A stretch of 64,000 bases of DNA from Siphonodentalium dalli (GCA_032622095.1 CP136065.1:117531195-117595194), one strand, 5' to 3'; positions 24,990 through 37,090 are shown, counted from the first letter of the stretch. The notes: generated from the sequence alone by a model not told the origin. Numbers and translations are program-made.

Positions 24990-25200
24990 CAGTAATGCCC
25001 CAAATAATCGACTCCTTATCCACATCAGAATTATGGGTAATTTTTCAGGATAGTCGGAAACATGGCTTGTTGCCATTCATCGGAAAGCTCTCAGTGATAG
25101 CTTTCCGATGAATGGCAACAAGCCATATTTCCGACTAAATCCTGAAAAGTTACCCATAATTCTGCTGTGGCTAAGGAGTCGATTATTTAGGGCATTACTG
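24990..25200. repeat. 211-bp long palindrome
   Basis: Arms of about 100 bases (24990-25089 and 25099-25200) are reverse complements with a handful of mismatches and small indels, around a 9-base loop (ctcagtgat). The outer ends are cagtaatgcccc / ggggcattactg (one base of the last is a instead of g). The structure fits a snapback MITE. The CAGTA-type end recalls mariner-like MITEs, but a TA duplication is not clear. Confidence 0.88.
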
Positions 25201-26640
25201 TAGTTATCCGAAATTGGTGGTTATTTGAACTGTTTTGGCGTGTGTGTTGCGATGTACATAATAGGCGGTCGCGGGTTAAAGATAATACTCACACTTAAGT
25301 GATGCGGCAGATGCAAATTTCTCGGTCGAGATCGACAGATAATGTTTTTCGTGGCCCGCGACATTGAATCTTAACTTGGATTAATTGAGGAAGAAGACAT
25401 CACGCTCTATATATTCACACTAATGTTCTCAGTGCATCAAGACTTTTGTTGCTTGACAATTTGCTGGACATTATGATAAAATGACGCACTCATATGGTAT
25501 TGGTTTGAAATATGTCTATTGATTAAGAAAATATGGCTATTGAAACGGAATGTACGTTATGCGATACCTGTACTAAGTGTTTGTTATTAGATATTAGTTG
25601 AACAATGAATACCATTAAATTAAAATAGAACATTAATTCTGCATCGGTCAACATTGATTATGAATCTATATCTATTAAAACGGAATTGTCTCTTATTGAA
25701 TCCAAGAACGACTATTGGTTTGATAATAGAGACTATTGGTTTGAAATAGATTGCTATTAAAACGGGATAGACTGATATTGAATGTGCGATGCATGTAATT
25801 GTTTTCACAAACCACCATTAACTTTTATTTCATGTACTTTCCGACCGAATGGCCGCCCATAATATGGCTCCAGGATTCGGGGTTAAAATAAATTGCATGT
25901 TTTAATATATATGGGTATAGAGGGTTGAACTGCTCAGGTAGTGGCGACCGCGGAATTTGACGGAAACGAAACGAAACGGAGTATATATATGCCAGTTTGA
26001 GAATAAAGTATTTTAATTGAATTTGAATTGAAGTTCAGTTCAATTAGTTTAATCTCTCATGAGTGTTGAACGCCGAACTAACACGTCACCAGTCACCACA
26101 CAAATTCGACACGTCGTGTGGAGTCGAGACCACGTTCATGAGAGCCGATTCGACACTATACCATTTGGCTATCTGATGAAGCGGGCATTTTAAATCGGTC
26201 TTCGGCGATTGCTTCCGCGAACATGTTAGAGGCTAGAAGTAAATGATCACCGTTCTTCGCTTCTTGAAAAATAATGAACCCCTCGGGATGAATTGATCTC
26301 TTGTGCGCCTTTATGATTCCATAAAACGCATACGGGCCAAATGTTAATATCGGAGCGCGGGAAGAGATCCAATGCGAATAGCAGAGAAATGAGCGATGTG
26401 ATGGCCGCCGGGATGGCACATCAATACGGGAGTTCACACTCATTTCGATCTTACTATGGTGGAGTCTCGCAGTTTGATCAATTCTTTATGCAGAGAGGAT
26501 TAATAGCCCAATTCAAAATGCTTTGTCTATTCGTTGCACGTTGCGGGTTCTCATAAAGTTTGAATCGGACATAATATACCCACGAGAAGAATTAGAATTA
26601 GGCGAGTTTATCGCCGTTAACTGTAATAACACCCGATCAA
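25201..26640. other. Intron 1, no recognised gene
   Basis: Repetitive short motifs occur near 25500-25780 (attggttt, attaaaacgg variants) and near 25960-26045 (gaaacgaaacg and a gaattgaattgaag-like run), possibly decayed 3' tails of retroelements. Open frames at 26156-26556 overlap on both strands and show no domain. Confidence 0.4.
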
Positions 26641-26683
26641 TAATGTAACACTACTTATATTAATTAACAAATCACTTGAATAT

Positions 26684-27487
26684 CGATTGGTGTCATAGGA
26701 TTTTGACCAGAATGGATTCACACTAACTCTGTATAATTACTCTGCCGATCAAAACCAATGACCCCAATCGACCTTCAAGTCATTTCTTATAATCATACAC
26801 CCGTAAATTTTAATGCAACATTAATAACATTAACTACCAAAACATTTGTAAGTAACATATTGTTAAAATTCCAACAAAGTCTCAAAATAACGACACGCAG
26901 CAGCGAGCGTGCACGCAATCGGCCTGAAGTGACGTAGGTGGTTCACCGCTTTTTGTGAAGTGTATGCTAAATTTATTGGTTAATGAACCCCGGAAACGTT
27001 CGTGTAAACCGTATGGTGATTTGGTGATTCTCACGGGTGCTAATTGTGTGAATGTCGAGTGGGTGTGTGATTATTTTAGAAATGAATTGAAGATCTATTT
27101 TGACCGGCAGAGTAATTAAAGAAAGTGTGTGTGCCGGTCAAAACCAATGACCACAATCGATCGTCAAGTCATTTCTTATAATCATATACCAGTACATTTC
27201 TTATTATCATATACCAGTACATTTCAATAGAAAATTCATAACATGAACAACTTTTCAAAACTATATTGTAAGTAACATATTGTTCAAATTCCAACACAGT
27301 CTCCCAATAACAACACGTAGCGCGCGTGTACATGCTCGGTTTGAATTGACGTATGTGGTTCTTCGTTTTTTTGTGTGAAGAGGCTGCAGTTATTGGTTGA
27401 ACATTCGTGTAGACCGTATGGAGATTTGCACTGACTCTGACAGGCGCCAATTGTGTGAATGTGGAGGGTGTGTGACTATTACAAGAT
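26684..27487. repeat. Tandem direct duplication with hairpin end
   Basis: About 26739-27087 and 27128-27487 are diverged direct copies. Shared blocks include gatcaaaaccaatgacc.c, aagtcatttcttataatcat, gtaagtaacatattgtt, aattgtgtgaatgt and gggtgtgtga. In front of the first copy, 26684-26720 is the inverse of its start (cgattggtgtcatagg pairs with ccaatgaccccaatcg), forming a terminal hairpin. Not coding. Confidence 0.7.
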
Positions 27488-27559
27488 AACTTATAATTTC
27501 TTAGTTTGTCAGGTCTTGGTGTCAAAGGAGCAAAAAGGCTGAAAATGTGTTAATTGTTA

Positions 27560-28790
27560 ATGCTTTATTCTGTGATCAAAATAACAATGATATCGAGAAA
27601 TGGAAAGTATATACACAGGAGATGGAGAGCAGGAAGCCAGGAACATAATGCATTATATACATAATATACAGTGATCTCTCGATTGCCATGGCGCCTGTTC
27701 GTCATCATTTTTATCATCATCATTATCATCAACTTATTTATGACATCAGAATCATCTTCATAATCATAATAATCACCATCGTCGTCATCATCATAATCTT
27801 TATATAACAGCAACACAATCTTCATAAAACAATAACTCCAAAAACAACACCAACACCAACAACAACAGCACCAAAACAGTTATGCTATACATTAATCACT
27901 TGTGTCCAGTTTAAGGTGTATCAGTCGGATGAACGAGCAAAGTCTGCGAAGAGACATTACATCTTTCAAATTTACTATGTCGTCTAGAATATCAATAGTT
28001 GGGTGTTTTATACCTGTATATATCCTAAGCATCAGGCGATTTTTTGCCTCTTCAAAGCATTCACATTCCATTAAGTAGTGCAATTCATCTCCAAGTTTTC
28101 GTTTTTTACACATGGGGCACAATCTAGAAAATACATTTGTTCCGTTTCAACGGCCATTCTCTATTGGTAAGCGGTGGTTACAAGTAAGAAATTGACATAG
28201 ACATATTCTATGTTTTTGTTATCCAAACTATCCCAAGTATATTTCAAAATTAATGTCAAGTTTGAAAATTTTATAGGTGTTGCCTCGACTACAGTTTTCA
28301 ATATCAGATAACTACACATTACGTAATTGACTATTTAAATTGCACTTCAAGTATGGTGCTAATGTATCTGAACATGGAATATTTTCCATTTTCCAGAGAT
28401 AGATCTGACCACAATTTGTCAGGATATCCTTTATTTTTTCTATCCACTGAAATGTTACTGACGCAGATTCACAAACATTCAGGCTAGTGAATAAACAGTT
28501 TTACAAAATCTGCTTTGTTGCATATTCTTAATTTTCAACCAGTATTTCACAATGCGCAGATTAATTGTGCACTCAATGGGCAGTCTACCACTTTCGCCAT
28601 ATACCATATAATTAGGAGTCGATGACTTCAGATGGAGCACATGCTTTATAAATTTTCTGTGGATATTTTCAAATATTGCATTACTCCCTTCACAACAATA
28701 CAACTTAATTGGTATAACTTGGGCGTCAAACAAACAATGTTTTTCACTGACATGCAATGGATTCTTGATTTCGATGTGACTCCAATTGGT
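27560..28790 (-). pseudogene. 3' end of a non-LTR retrotransposon with 3' UTR
   Basis: Reads on the minus strand. 28479-28757 gives CLFDAQVIPIKLYCCEG and HVLHLKSSTPNYMVYGESGR, the post-RT block with 'YGE.GrlPi'. 27892-28122 gives CPMCKKRKLGDELHYLMEC, the C-terminal Cys-His motif (C-x2-C...H...C) of LINE ORF2. Stops and frame changes separate the two. The following 27560-27830 is a 3' UTR-like segment with a degenerate ATC-rich stretch; it is shared with 37990-38290, so both are 3' ends of one family. The 5' part is absent, as in typical 5'-truncated LINE insertions. Confidence 0.72.
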
Positions 28791-29208
28791 GCCAGGCCAA
28801 CTTGCTCCTGTATATAATTATTAGGGACTCTCCAGAGGAACTCGAATATGAGTTAGATCGTCTATCAAAAACATTTACTGTTCCACATATCTGGGTAATT
28901 AGAACTATAAAAGCTCCCCCCAAATTTTATAATTTCTAGGTGCCATCATGGGAATTTGGCATACATATAACGTGTGACATATTAGAGCAACATGGCGGTT
29001 TGTGCTCCACAATACACCTACTATTATTCGCGTTTGAATTTTTCCCGGTACATATATCGAAATAGGTCGGTAAATACTTGAACTACTTTTCTACGGGCAT
29101 TGTATGTCCCAGGAAGACCCATTGGAATCATAAGATTTACAATGTTGAACACGGTGTTTGGGTCCCAAACAAGAAACAGCCATGCGCACGACATGAAACA
29201 GAAAAGAG

Positions 29209-29334
29209 CGTTCCGTGTTAGTCTATTACTGATAAGGTAGAAATAAAGAACGTTCCGTGTTAGTCTATTACTGATAAGGTAGAAATAAAGAGCGTTCCGT
29301 GTTAGTCTATTACTGATAAGGTAGAAATAAAGAG
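29209..29334. repeat. 42-bp tandem repeat, 3 copies
   Basis: Unit begins cgttccgtgttagtctatta and ends ggtagaaataaaga. The three copies start at 29209, 29251 and 29293 and are almost identical. Confidence 0.92.
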
Positions 29335-29469
29335 CGCGTTTATTTCACGTATATGCGAAACAATGACAACAGCTAAAAAAAAAACATAACTGTACCATGG
29401 CAAGTAATTTCCAAAGCATATGAAGCCGGTAGGTATACCAGTAGTTCGTGTATTATTCAACCTACACTC

Positions 29470-29935
29470 TTAAAACCCCAGGTACTCTGGTGTATCTATG
29501 TAGGTACTAAACTTGTCCCGTGTGGTACTCTGGAATACATGTCTGTGTACTCTGGTGTATCTATGTAGGTACTAAACTTGTCCCGCGTGGTACTCTGGAA
29601 TACATGTCTGTGTACTCTGGTGTACCAGATATCGATGTACTTTGGAGTATCTATCCAGGTAGTCTATGGTACATGGCTAGGTACTCTGGATTACATGTCC
29701 AGGTATTCTGGAGTACCAAATATCCAGGTACTATGTGGAGAACCTGTCGATCCAGGTACTCTGTGTTACCTTTCGGGCTACTCTGGGGTACCAAATACCC
29801 AGGTGCTAGGTGAAGAACCTGTTCAGGTACTCTTCGGTACATACCCAGGCTCTCCAGGGTACCTTGACAGAAACTGCATAGTACCTGTCCAGGTACCCTT
29901 AGTACCTGTCCAGGAACCCAGACCTCTAAATTAGG
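29470..29935. repeat. Degenerate minisatellite built on ggtactctgg
   Basis: Irregular tandem copies of motifs such as ccaggtactctgg, gtgtacc and acatgtc. The first part contains a near-perfect 65-bp duplication (about 29484-29548 and 29549-29613). Reading frames through it stay open on both strands because the repeat lacks stops; they are not genes. Confidence 0.8.
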
Positions 29936-31090
29936 AAAAATGTGCCACGACAAATTTAATGATGTGGCATGTCAGATTCCAAGTGTTTCCATGGCGCTTC
30001 TTACGGCATTGATTATTGCCGCGGACAATTTCGAGGACCGAGGAACCTGTACTGGTACTATGGGATACCTTATTGAGATAACATTGCTTTTCCCCAGGTC
30101 AGAGCAATCTTGAAATTGAGGTATTTAACGGTATATTAATCTCGAATTAAGTACAAAACCCCGATCGATGTTCTTCTAGATAATGTGATCAGTTACCTGG
30201 ATTCCCTTGCATAGTCACACCGCGTAATCAAATGGCCTGATATGCACCTAAAACTGCTGGAACTGCTGTTTTGTGTGCTAAATATAGATTTTGCTGTTGA
30301 TGACGTAACTTTTCAAATGCCACACCGTTAAATGTTTGCTTTTATTTTCTTAATTTATGCGAGTTAGTTAGAGTGGTATTAACGTATTATGTGTGCAATA
30401 GCGTGTGCTTGGACGATATCTGGAAGTGCATGAAATGTGTCACACAAAATGACAACATGCCTGTTTTTTTCATCATTGTTCGTGCCACGAAACTCGCATT
30501 TTCGTTAATGTCGAAGAAATGTGTACAGCTAATACCATCTATTCACAACGGATACCTCTTTCTGAATTGTTTGTAAACATCATTTGTCGATATCAGTAAA
30601 TGCAAAATCGAATTTCATAACTTTATCGCAATATTGTTTCTGACAACTGTGTGTGTGTGTGTATTTTACTACGTCTGATCTGCAATGTTGACAACTCCTT
30701 GTCTGATAGTAAGTAATTTGACGTCTTCACGACTTTACGTCTATATGTGCAAATCGAACTCATGATAATTTGTTTTACAGTTTCACTCGGTTGTGTTTTC
30801 GGTACCACGTTTTCTATTAATGTTATGCAGTAAAGCGGTTTATTCATGAAATAACGACAATAATGGCTGGAAAATTACTATTTGAAAATCTATCTCACGC
30901 GTTGCAATATCCTGTTTGGACTTCTCCGCAAGAAACAAATCTAAAACGTATTCCTAACCTTAGTTAAGTACTTCATATACAAAACTATATTCAACACCCT
31001 GTCCCTAAATTCGTTTCAACTTGACATACACGCGAGATACCGCTTGGGGAAGTATGCCGAACATGGTTTGAACAACTTCAAGTTCTAATT
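29936..31090. other. Intron 1, no recognised element
   Basis: No exon or clear repeat. A short GT tract lies at 30649-30664. Confidence 0.45.
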
Positions 31091-31179
31091 AGAATCACTG
31101 TGGGTCATCGGATACAAACGAAAACCGGAAGTAACGGAGTCCAAGGCGGTGAATTGCATTCAACTGATCGGCGATGCCG

Positions 31180-31790
31180 AATATTAATGACGAGATATTC
31201 ACTTACCTTAGCTGTTTTAAAGTGGTGTCTAAATGTGATTGATGAAGGTAAATGGGACCCTCATATTGATTACATCATATATACTGCCAGGCAAAATATA
31301 TCCATTTTACGGAAATAAAAGTATGTAATGTTTGGAATATGCCAGTATTGCATGAGCAAACTGTACCGCCACTGGTACAGAAAAGTTAGAAAGCATACAA
31401 TTATTAGCAGCTCGTATAGTCACTGAACTGACTAGAACTGTTGGTAACGATAGATTATTGGTAGAAATTGGCTGGGAACAACTGAAAACGCGAAGTGACA
31501 AAGCCAAGCTATTTCTTTTCAACAAAATCATTATAGGAACCGCGCCACAATACCCAAAGTATATCGTCCCTGCCCGAGAAGCTGAAGCTTCGAACAAAGA
31601 AACCCGAAATGCAAATTAATTCCGTGTACCAAGATATAACAATGAATCATATCGCAAATCATTTATCATAGCAACAGATATGGAACACACTTGAGCCCAA
31701 CCTGCAAAACACAGAAGATCCACGTGAATTTAAGAAATTGATAAACTCAGATATAATCACACAAACGCCTTGGTTTTTCTGGTTACGTAG
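31180..31790 (+). pseudogene. 3' part of a non-LTR retrotransposon ORF2
   Basis: Plus-strand pieces of the region after the RT catalytic site. GKWDPHIDYIIYTARQNIS (about 31250-31306) matches 'dgkW..HI..i...a.qri..LRkLk'. It is followed in other frames by QLLAARIVTELTRTVGNDRL (about 31398-31457), IGWEQLKTRSDKAKLFLFNK (about 31467-31526) and GTAPQYPKYIVPAREAEAS (about 31540-31596). At least three frame changes or stops occur. The copy is cut at about 31790 by the foldback element. Confidence 0.7.
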
Positions 31791-31796
31791 CGTTTT

Positions 31797-32997
31797 TCCG
31801 AAGACCCATAACTCCGAAGGTCCGATTCTCCGAAGGTCATATTCTCCGACGCCCCGATTCTCCGAAAGCCCATAACTCCGAAGTCCCGGTTCTCCGAAAT
31901 CCCATAACTTCGAAGACCCATAACTCCGAAAGCCCATAACTCCGAAGGACTATAACTCCGAACGCCCATAACTCCGAAGGTCTATAACTCCGAAGGGCCG
32001 ATTCTCCGAAGGTCCGATTCTCCGAAGGTCCGATTCTCCGAAGATCACGTTTTATCGCTTATTAAATAGTGTGTTACAGTCCAGTGGCGGGGTCAATGGG
32101 GCCCGAGGGAAGACCGCCCCCAAAAAACATGTCAAATGTCATGTAAACGTCAGGAAATCCCTCCTAGGCATTCAAATATTCACAGTGTTCCTGCCCAGGG
32201 GAGCCACCAGACCAACGATTGGGGCGACCCCTCCCATGTATGCGCTCCCCAAATCAGGCCTTCGTGATATGCTTTCGGCAAATCATATGCATGATATATC
32301 CCCCACATATCCCCCACATATGCTAATTAATGTGCACCCCTAAATGGGAACCCTGGCTCCGCCACTGGTGTGCACCGGGTATATTATAACAAAACGTTGC
32401 AAGAATGTCAGAGTAGCCTAACATGCACAGGGGCGACAAGTTCTTCCCCGTTCACCCCTGTACATTTTACTCTGGCATCTCATGGGCCAACGTAACGTTA
32501 TAGTATCTGGTGTCTAGTCAGTGGCGGGCCAGGATTCCAATTTAGGTGGGGGCAGTAGGAAAAGTTTGAATATTTTGATGCCCCATGAACGATTTCCGGG
32601 CATTTACATGACATTGGACATGTTTTGGTAGGGACCCATATTGTCTGAAATAGCAAGTAGAGGTTTAATGGGGGCAGTGGGAATTTTGGGACCCCTTGGC
32701 TTCGCCACTGGACTGTACACTATTTAGTAAACGATTATACCCCGATAAAACAAAATCTTCGGAGAATCGGCCCTTCGGAGTTATAGGTCTTCGGAGTTAT
32801 AGGTCTTCGGAGAATCGGCCCTTCGGAGTTATGGGCTTTCGGAGAATCGGGTCTTCGGAGTTATGGGCCGTCGGAGAATCGGGTCTTCGGAGTTGTGGGC
32901 CGTCGGAGAATCGGGTCTTCGGAGTTGTGGGCCGTCAGAGAATCGGGTCTTCGGAGTTGTGGGCCTTCGTAGTAATAGGTCTTCGGAAAACCGGCCT
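31797..32997. mobile_element. Foldback element with 15-bp-unit tandem arms
   Basis: The left arm (31797-32045) is a tandem array of about 15-bp units such as cccataactccgaag and gtccgattctccgaag. The right arm (about 32757-32997) is the same array inverted (cttcggagttatgggc, cttcggagaatcgg). Inside the arrays the arms remain complementary: attaaatagtgtgttacagtccagtggcg-type sequence on the left matches the inverse of cgccactggactgtacactatttag on the right, and further in acaggggcga pairs with the inverse of acccctgt around a centre near 32435. Each arm carries a segment starting CAGTGGCG and ending CCACTG (32082-32367 and 32519-32711), unequal in length. This is the architecture of foldback transposons. 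No transposase. Confidence 0.8.
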
Positions 32998-33257
32998 GAC
33001 ACCATTTCCAATCCGCTCCATCCTAAGTTTGGGGGGGGTGAGACACCCCAAGTTCCCATGTCGCCACGACCCTACCTTTATGTTTATTTATTATGATAAC
33101 CTATTTTGATGTCAGCGGTTTGAGTAAATGTTTTAGTTGAGTAAACAAAAACTTGTTTCACGGCCGATGGAACCACCCATGGCCTATGCGTGGCTATACA
33201 TTGTTTATACCACCTCCCCATGCACCGAATAATCAGTCTCAGAGACCGCTCTTTTAA

Positions 33258-33751
33258 AGGCACGTGAGGCCTTAGTTGTCGAAAATATTCATATTTGTTC
33301 TAATCACCGTAAACAGAAAAACATTAAAACGCATACAGTTTCGTTCATATATACCATGACCATCACGTAAACAGCATGTTATCACAAAGACCTACTATAT
33401 TTTACCTAAGCAAGAGCCTGATTGTGTTACAGAAGACAGCACAATGCTACTGGCTAATCACACACAAATGGCATAAACGCTCTTTATTAGTTCCATATCA
33501 GGAATTCACCAACAAAGAACGCTCTTTATGTTTACCATCATAATATAAACAAACACCAGAAAAGTAACTTTTTATGCTTTTGTTTACATAACAATGGTCA
33601 AACATTTGACAATAACATACTGTTTATGCGATATTTATTATTTGTATACGGACAAAGTGTGTCTACATTTTGATGTTCTTTCTGTTTGTGGCGGTTTTTG
33701 ACGGGTGGAAATATTTTCACAGGATACCCACCGCCAAGGCCAACCGTACCT
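33258..33751. mobile_element. TTAA MITE, Kolobok/T2-like ends, copy 1
   Basis: A 494-bp element flanked by TTAA at 33254-33257 and 33752-33755. The ends are AGGCACGTGAGGCC and the complement of AGGTACGGTTGGCC, imperfect inverted repeats. A second copy at 49461-49956 is about 95% identical by eye over the full length and defines both borders. The TTAA-AGG start resembles the T2/Kolobok group. No ORF. It sits against a LINE fragment on its right. Confidence 0.85.
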
Positions 33752-33755
33752 TTAA

Positions 33756-34110
33756 GGGCCGTTTATGTATTCCAGTTCTGAAATTCGTAAGGCTTGTTTT
33801 GTTTCGTTATTTGGTGTTCGCTCATGTTTACCTTTAGCCACACGAAATCGTTTGCGGTATTCTCGACAATTCTCATTAAACCATGGTTTATTATTTCGCT
33901 TTGATCTTGAATCTTCATTGCTTCGTGTACGTATTATTTTGTTACCAAATGTTTTCGTTGCGGAATTAATTAAAATATAAGATATCTTCGTAGTAACGAG
34001 TGTAACGTCATCTTTATTTGGGGCATTTGGTATTTTTTCAAGCATTTCGCTTACTTCGTTTATGCACAATTCGTCCAGATTGTTTATAAAATTTGTGGTC
34101 AAGTTTTTTA
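33756..34110 (-). pseudogene. LINE ORF2 fragment, linker between endonuclease and RT
   Basis: An open minus-strand frame of 116 codons containing ISYILINSATKTFGNK and KPWFNENCREYRKRFRVAK. The 'KPWF...C...r...r.ak' block is the conserved segment that follows the endonuclease in a LINE group common in molluscs. It probably belongs to the same broken element as the endonuclease at 35960-36780, from which it is separated by the hAT-type insertion and unrecognised sequence. The RT domain itself is missing. Confidence 0.65.
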
Positions 34111-34975
34111 TCCCTTTTATGCATAACGACCCAGGATTAAAGTGAAGAAAGATGAAGACATTGTTTTATTGTGGATAGGCTCCCATCAGCTGTGTTTTTT
34201 GAGATGGGACATTTATATAGAAAATCATAAAATATTTATATACATAACGAATCCTGAAATAGAATATTAACATAACCTAATGTTGCGGGCGACCAAAAGA
34301 CCCGCCTCGAATGTGTTTGCAAAGCATGCAATATGTGAAGTTCCAGAAGAGCACATCTATTATTTTAATTAAAATTTTCCTTATTGAAATATAGCGCTAA
34401 ATTAGTCGCTGAAGAAAAGGTGGTGCTCAATGGGGTGGTGGTGGGCCAAGAAACTAAAAATTGTGTGTTGTGAATTTAAACAAAACGTGTTGAAAGCAAG
34501 GAAAAACCACGACGAAATTTTTTTGCGGCCTACACCCAACGAAAGTTCTTGAAAAAGGACGCGAAGCTATTAGCTTTTATATTTCTCAAGCTGCCCCCCC
34601 CCCCGTAATAACTCATCAACCAATGAGAATGTTTAATTAGTCATTAGCGTAATGAAGTAACAGCCACTGTCTTGCGATGCTGGCTGTTCTTCGAATCTAT
34701 ATCGTTGATTGCACAGTGTCTTTCGAATGTGTGCGCGAACCTGAATTAACGTTACACTGCGCAACTTCCGGTTCTTATAATCGTAACCAAAATAACTAAT
34801 TTGAACTAGGAAGCAATGATCGTCTGTGACGTTAAGCATAAAAACACGCGACTGCGTGCGAATGTATATTTATTCACTAGTGTTTTTGGTTCACCACAAG
34901 CATCACTGCATTCGATCTTTCGTTTTGTAATCATTTTAGATTTGAAGTTAAGAGACAGTGAAAGTGCTCTGTGGG

Positions 34976-35951
34976 CAGTGTTCGCGCTGGACCGAAAAAA
35001 ACTTTAGCCAAAAGTTTAGCCAAATGAAAATTTTATTAGCCAAATGAAAAAATCTTTAGCCAAATGTTTTTTGGCCAAATTAAAAAAAACTATGGCCAAA
35101 TTAAATCATCGTTTTCTGGTCGGTTCACAATTAATGACTAAAACGTCAAATCTAACAGACACAGGTAAAATACACATTAATTTAACTAATTTTGATGAAC
35201 TAGAAATATTTGTATATATATATCATTTATTTAAAAAATATTAATCTCTATGTGAAAGAGTGATTTGGGGGGGGGGGGGGGGGGGGGTGACCCGGGATTG
35301 TCCTTCTTAATGTCATTATGTTTTTGTTTTATATCAATATCTTTTTATTGATTAAATCATGAAATATTAATTATCCTTGCGAAAATATCTAAGTGACATC
35401 TGGAAACTAATAAGTTAATATTGTTACGCCATTATCAAATTACAATCTGTCATAAAAGCATGCATATTATTTTGAATGTATCGGTTTTGACAAATAGCCA
35501 CAAAATATCTGTCGTGATTCACATTTGGCTGATTAAGCTATTGTCTTACACTTGGTGCTCATAAACCTTGACCGTCATAAATACAATGTCATCATAAACA
35601 TGCATTGTGCAGGAGCCCCGTGAGTGACCAGACAGACAATGGGGGATTAGCGGATTAAATTTAAAATAAAGACTTTTGCTGTTTCGTGCATAGTTAGTGG
35701 TTTCCCTTTGTACTGTCCGCGATCGGGTTTCCCTTTGTACAGTCGTCGATATATTCCCACTTACGATGTTTTTGGACTAGATCGTTCACATCACAGAATT
35801 GAAAACCCACTTGCCAAAAATTCATGCCTTCATTCTCCATTTGGGGTCCACAAAAATTTTAGCCAAAAGTTTAGCCAAATGAAATTTTTATTAGCCAAAT
35901 TCGAAAAAGATTAGCCATTGGCTAATTTGGCTACCGACAGCGCGAACACTG
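34976..35951. mobile_element. Non-autonomous hAT-type transposon, 976 bp
   Basis: A perfect 8-bp target duplication tctgtggg lies at 34968-34975 and 35952-35959. The terminal inverted repeats are CAGTGTTCGCGCTG on both ends (14 bp). The 8-bp duplication and CAGTG start are hAT features. Just inside the ends, a segment tttagccaaaagtttagcc with following caaatgaaa occurs at about 35003-35047 and again, in direct orientation, at about 35858-35900. A 21-base poly-G tract (35267-35287) lies inside. No transposase ORF. Confidence 0.92.
35267..35287. repeat. Poly-G tract, 21 bases
   Basis: Uninterrupted G run inside the hAT-type element. Length is likely unstable, and assembly may be uncertain here. 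Confidence 0.9.
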
Positions 35952-35959
35952 TCTGTGGG

Positions 35960-36780
35960 CATCTGAAAATAAGAGTGAAAATTCTAGAATATTGAAATTA
36001 GTTATACATTTTAGGCAATTCAATGATGAAATGGTATAGTCTACGACTGAAGCATCTTTACATGTCAATTGGCCGATATTTTTATCGGCACCGGTGCGTC
36101 CATTTAAGATAAAAAAAAAAGCTCGGTATTTCGACACATCTCTAACAATCTTCTACCAAATGTGTTAACAATATTATCTTCACCTTTTCTTGATAGCAAT
36201 AACCCCAGATCATCTAATATTCCAATATTTGGTCTTATTTCGTCAACATCCCCGTCGCCAGTGGGGTCTCCTAGAGAATAAAAATCATCGAGTTCAGCAG
36301 TTCTTGAATTTAGATCTCCTGTTAGTATACTGTTAGGATAATCAACTGCCATACTAAGGTATTCACATTCAATATCATTAAAGACTTCATTGCTTACAAC
36401 TTTCGAACCTTCCGGTGGAATGTATATCGACCCTACTACCAGATCTGAATTTAACCCTAGCGAGTCTTTTGAAATTTCAAGCCAGTGAATATATATCGAC
36501 TTTGTGTTTGTATTATCTCAGAACTGTTGGCTAATGATGTTTTAAAAGCGACAGCTATTCCGCCTGATTTCCGTATTCTAAATTTGTTGCGGTTTTTTAA
36601 TAATACTGTAAACCCCGGGATAACTATCTCATCGCAATCATCTGTTTTTGACTCAGAGAAACATAATATGTCAAAATTATTGCACATAGTAATGAATTCC
36701 GGGCAGTGTAACCGTCGGTGTAAACCACACACGTTTAGGGTTAAAACATTTAACTTAGAAATATGAGTCTTATTTTTCAC
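35960..36780 (-). pseudogene. LINE apurinic endonuclease domain, broken
   Basis: Minus-strand endonuclease (EEP family) pieces in order. 36457-36780: LNVLTLNVCGLHRRLHC and FDILCFSESKTDD hold the conserved N and E positions, then SGGIAVAFK. 36104-36352: SILTGDLNSRTAELDDF is the 'GDfNaR' metal-binding block. From 36137 down: LNGRTGADKNIGQLTCKDAS then VVDYTISS and LLFSDAH, the 'sS.vDY' and 'SDHc' C-terminal blocks, with Ala-His where Asp-His is usual. Two frameshifts separate the pieces, the second at an A-run (36111-36120). The hAT-type element interrupts it immediately after the SDAH block. Confidence 0.78.
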
Positions 36781-37090
36781 TCCCGACTGCTTTGCTGAAC
36801 TGTTCTCTATTCGGCCCGGTGTATTTTGTGTTGTTTAATCTGGTTACACATATATACCATCCATTCTAATTAGAAGAGGTTCACAGTAGCTGTCTTTTTA
36901 GTGTGCCCATACTTTTCCAAGTGGTCTGTCACATCAATGGCAAATAGAAACGAAATTTAGGGAAGGCTGTCTGTGTTGAATTTAGTTTTGTATATGTAGT
37001 ACTTAAGTAAGGTTATGGATAGGATTTTAACTGTGCAATTTTGCTGGCAGGGAAGATCAAATAGAATATTACAGCCCGTGAGATAGATTT

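Noticed and set aside
32082-32711. Two ordinary hAT MITEs with 8-bp target duplications
   Set aside because: The flanking 8-mers do not match on either module, and the modules occupy equivalent places in opposite arms, so simple independent insertions are not supported.
31659-33109. Open frames rich in RSYGSSE- or RRPDS-like repeats
   Set aside because: They translate the 15-bp arrays of the foldback element, and appear on both strands.
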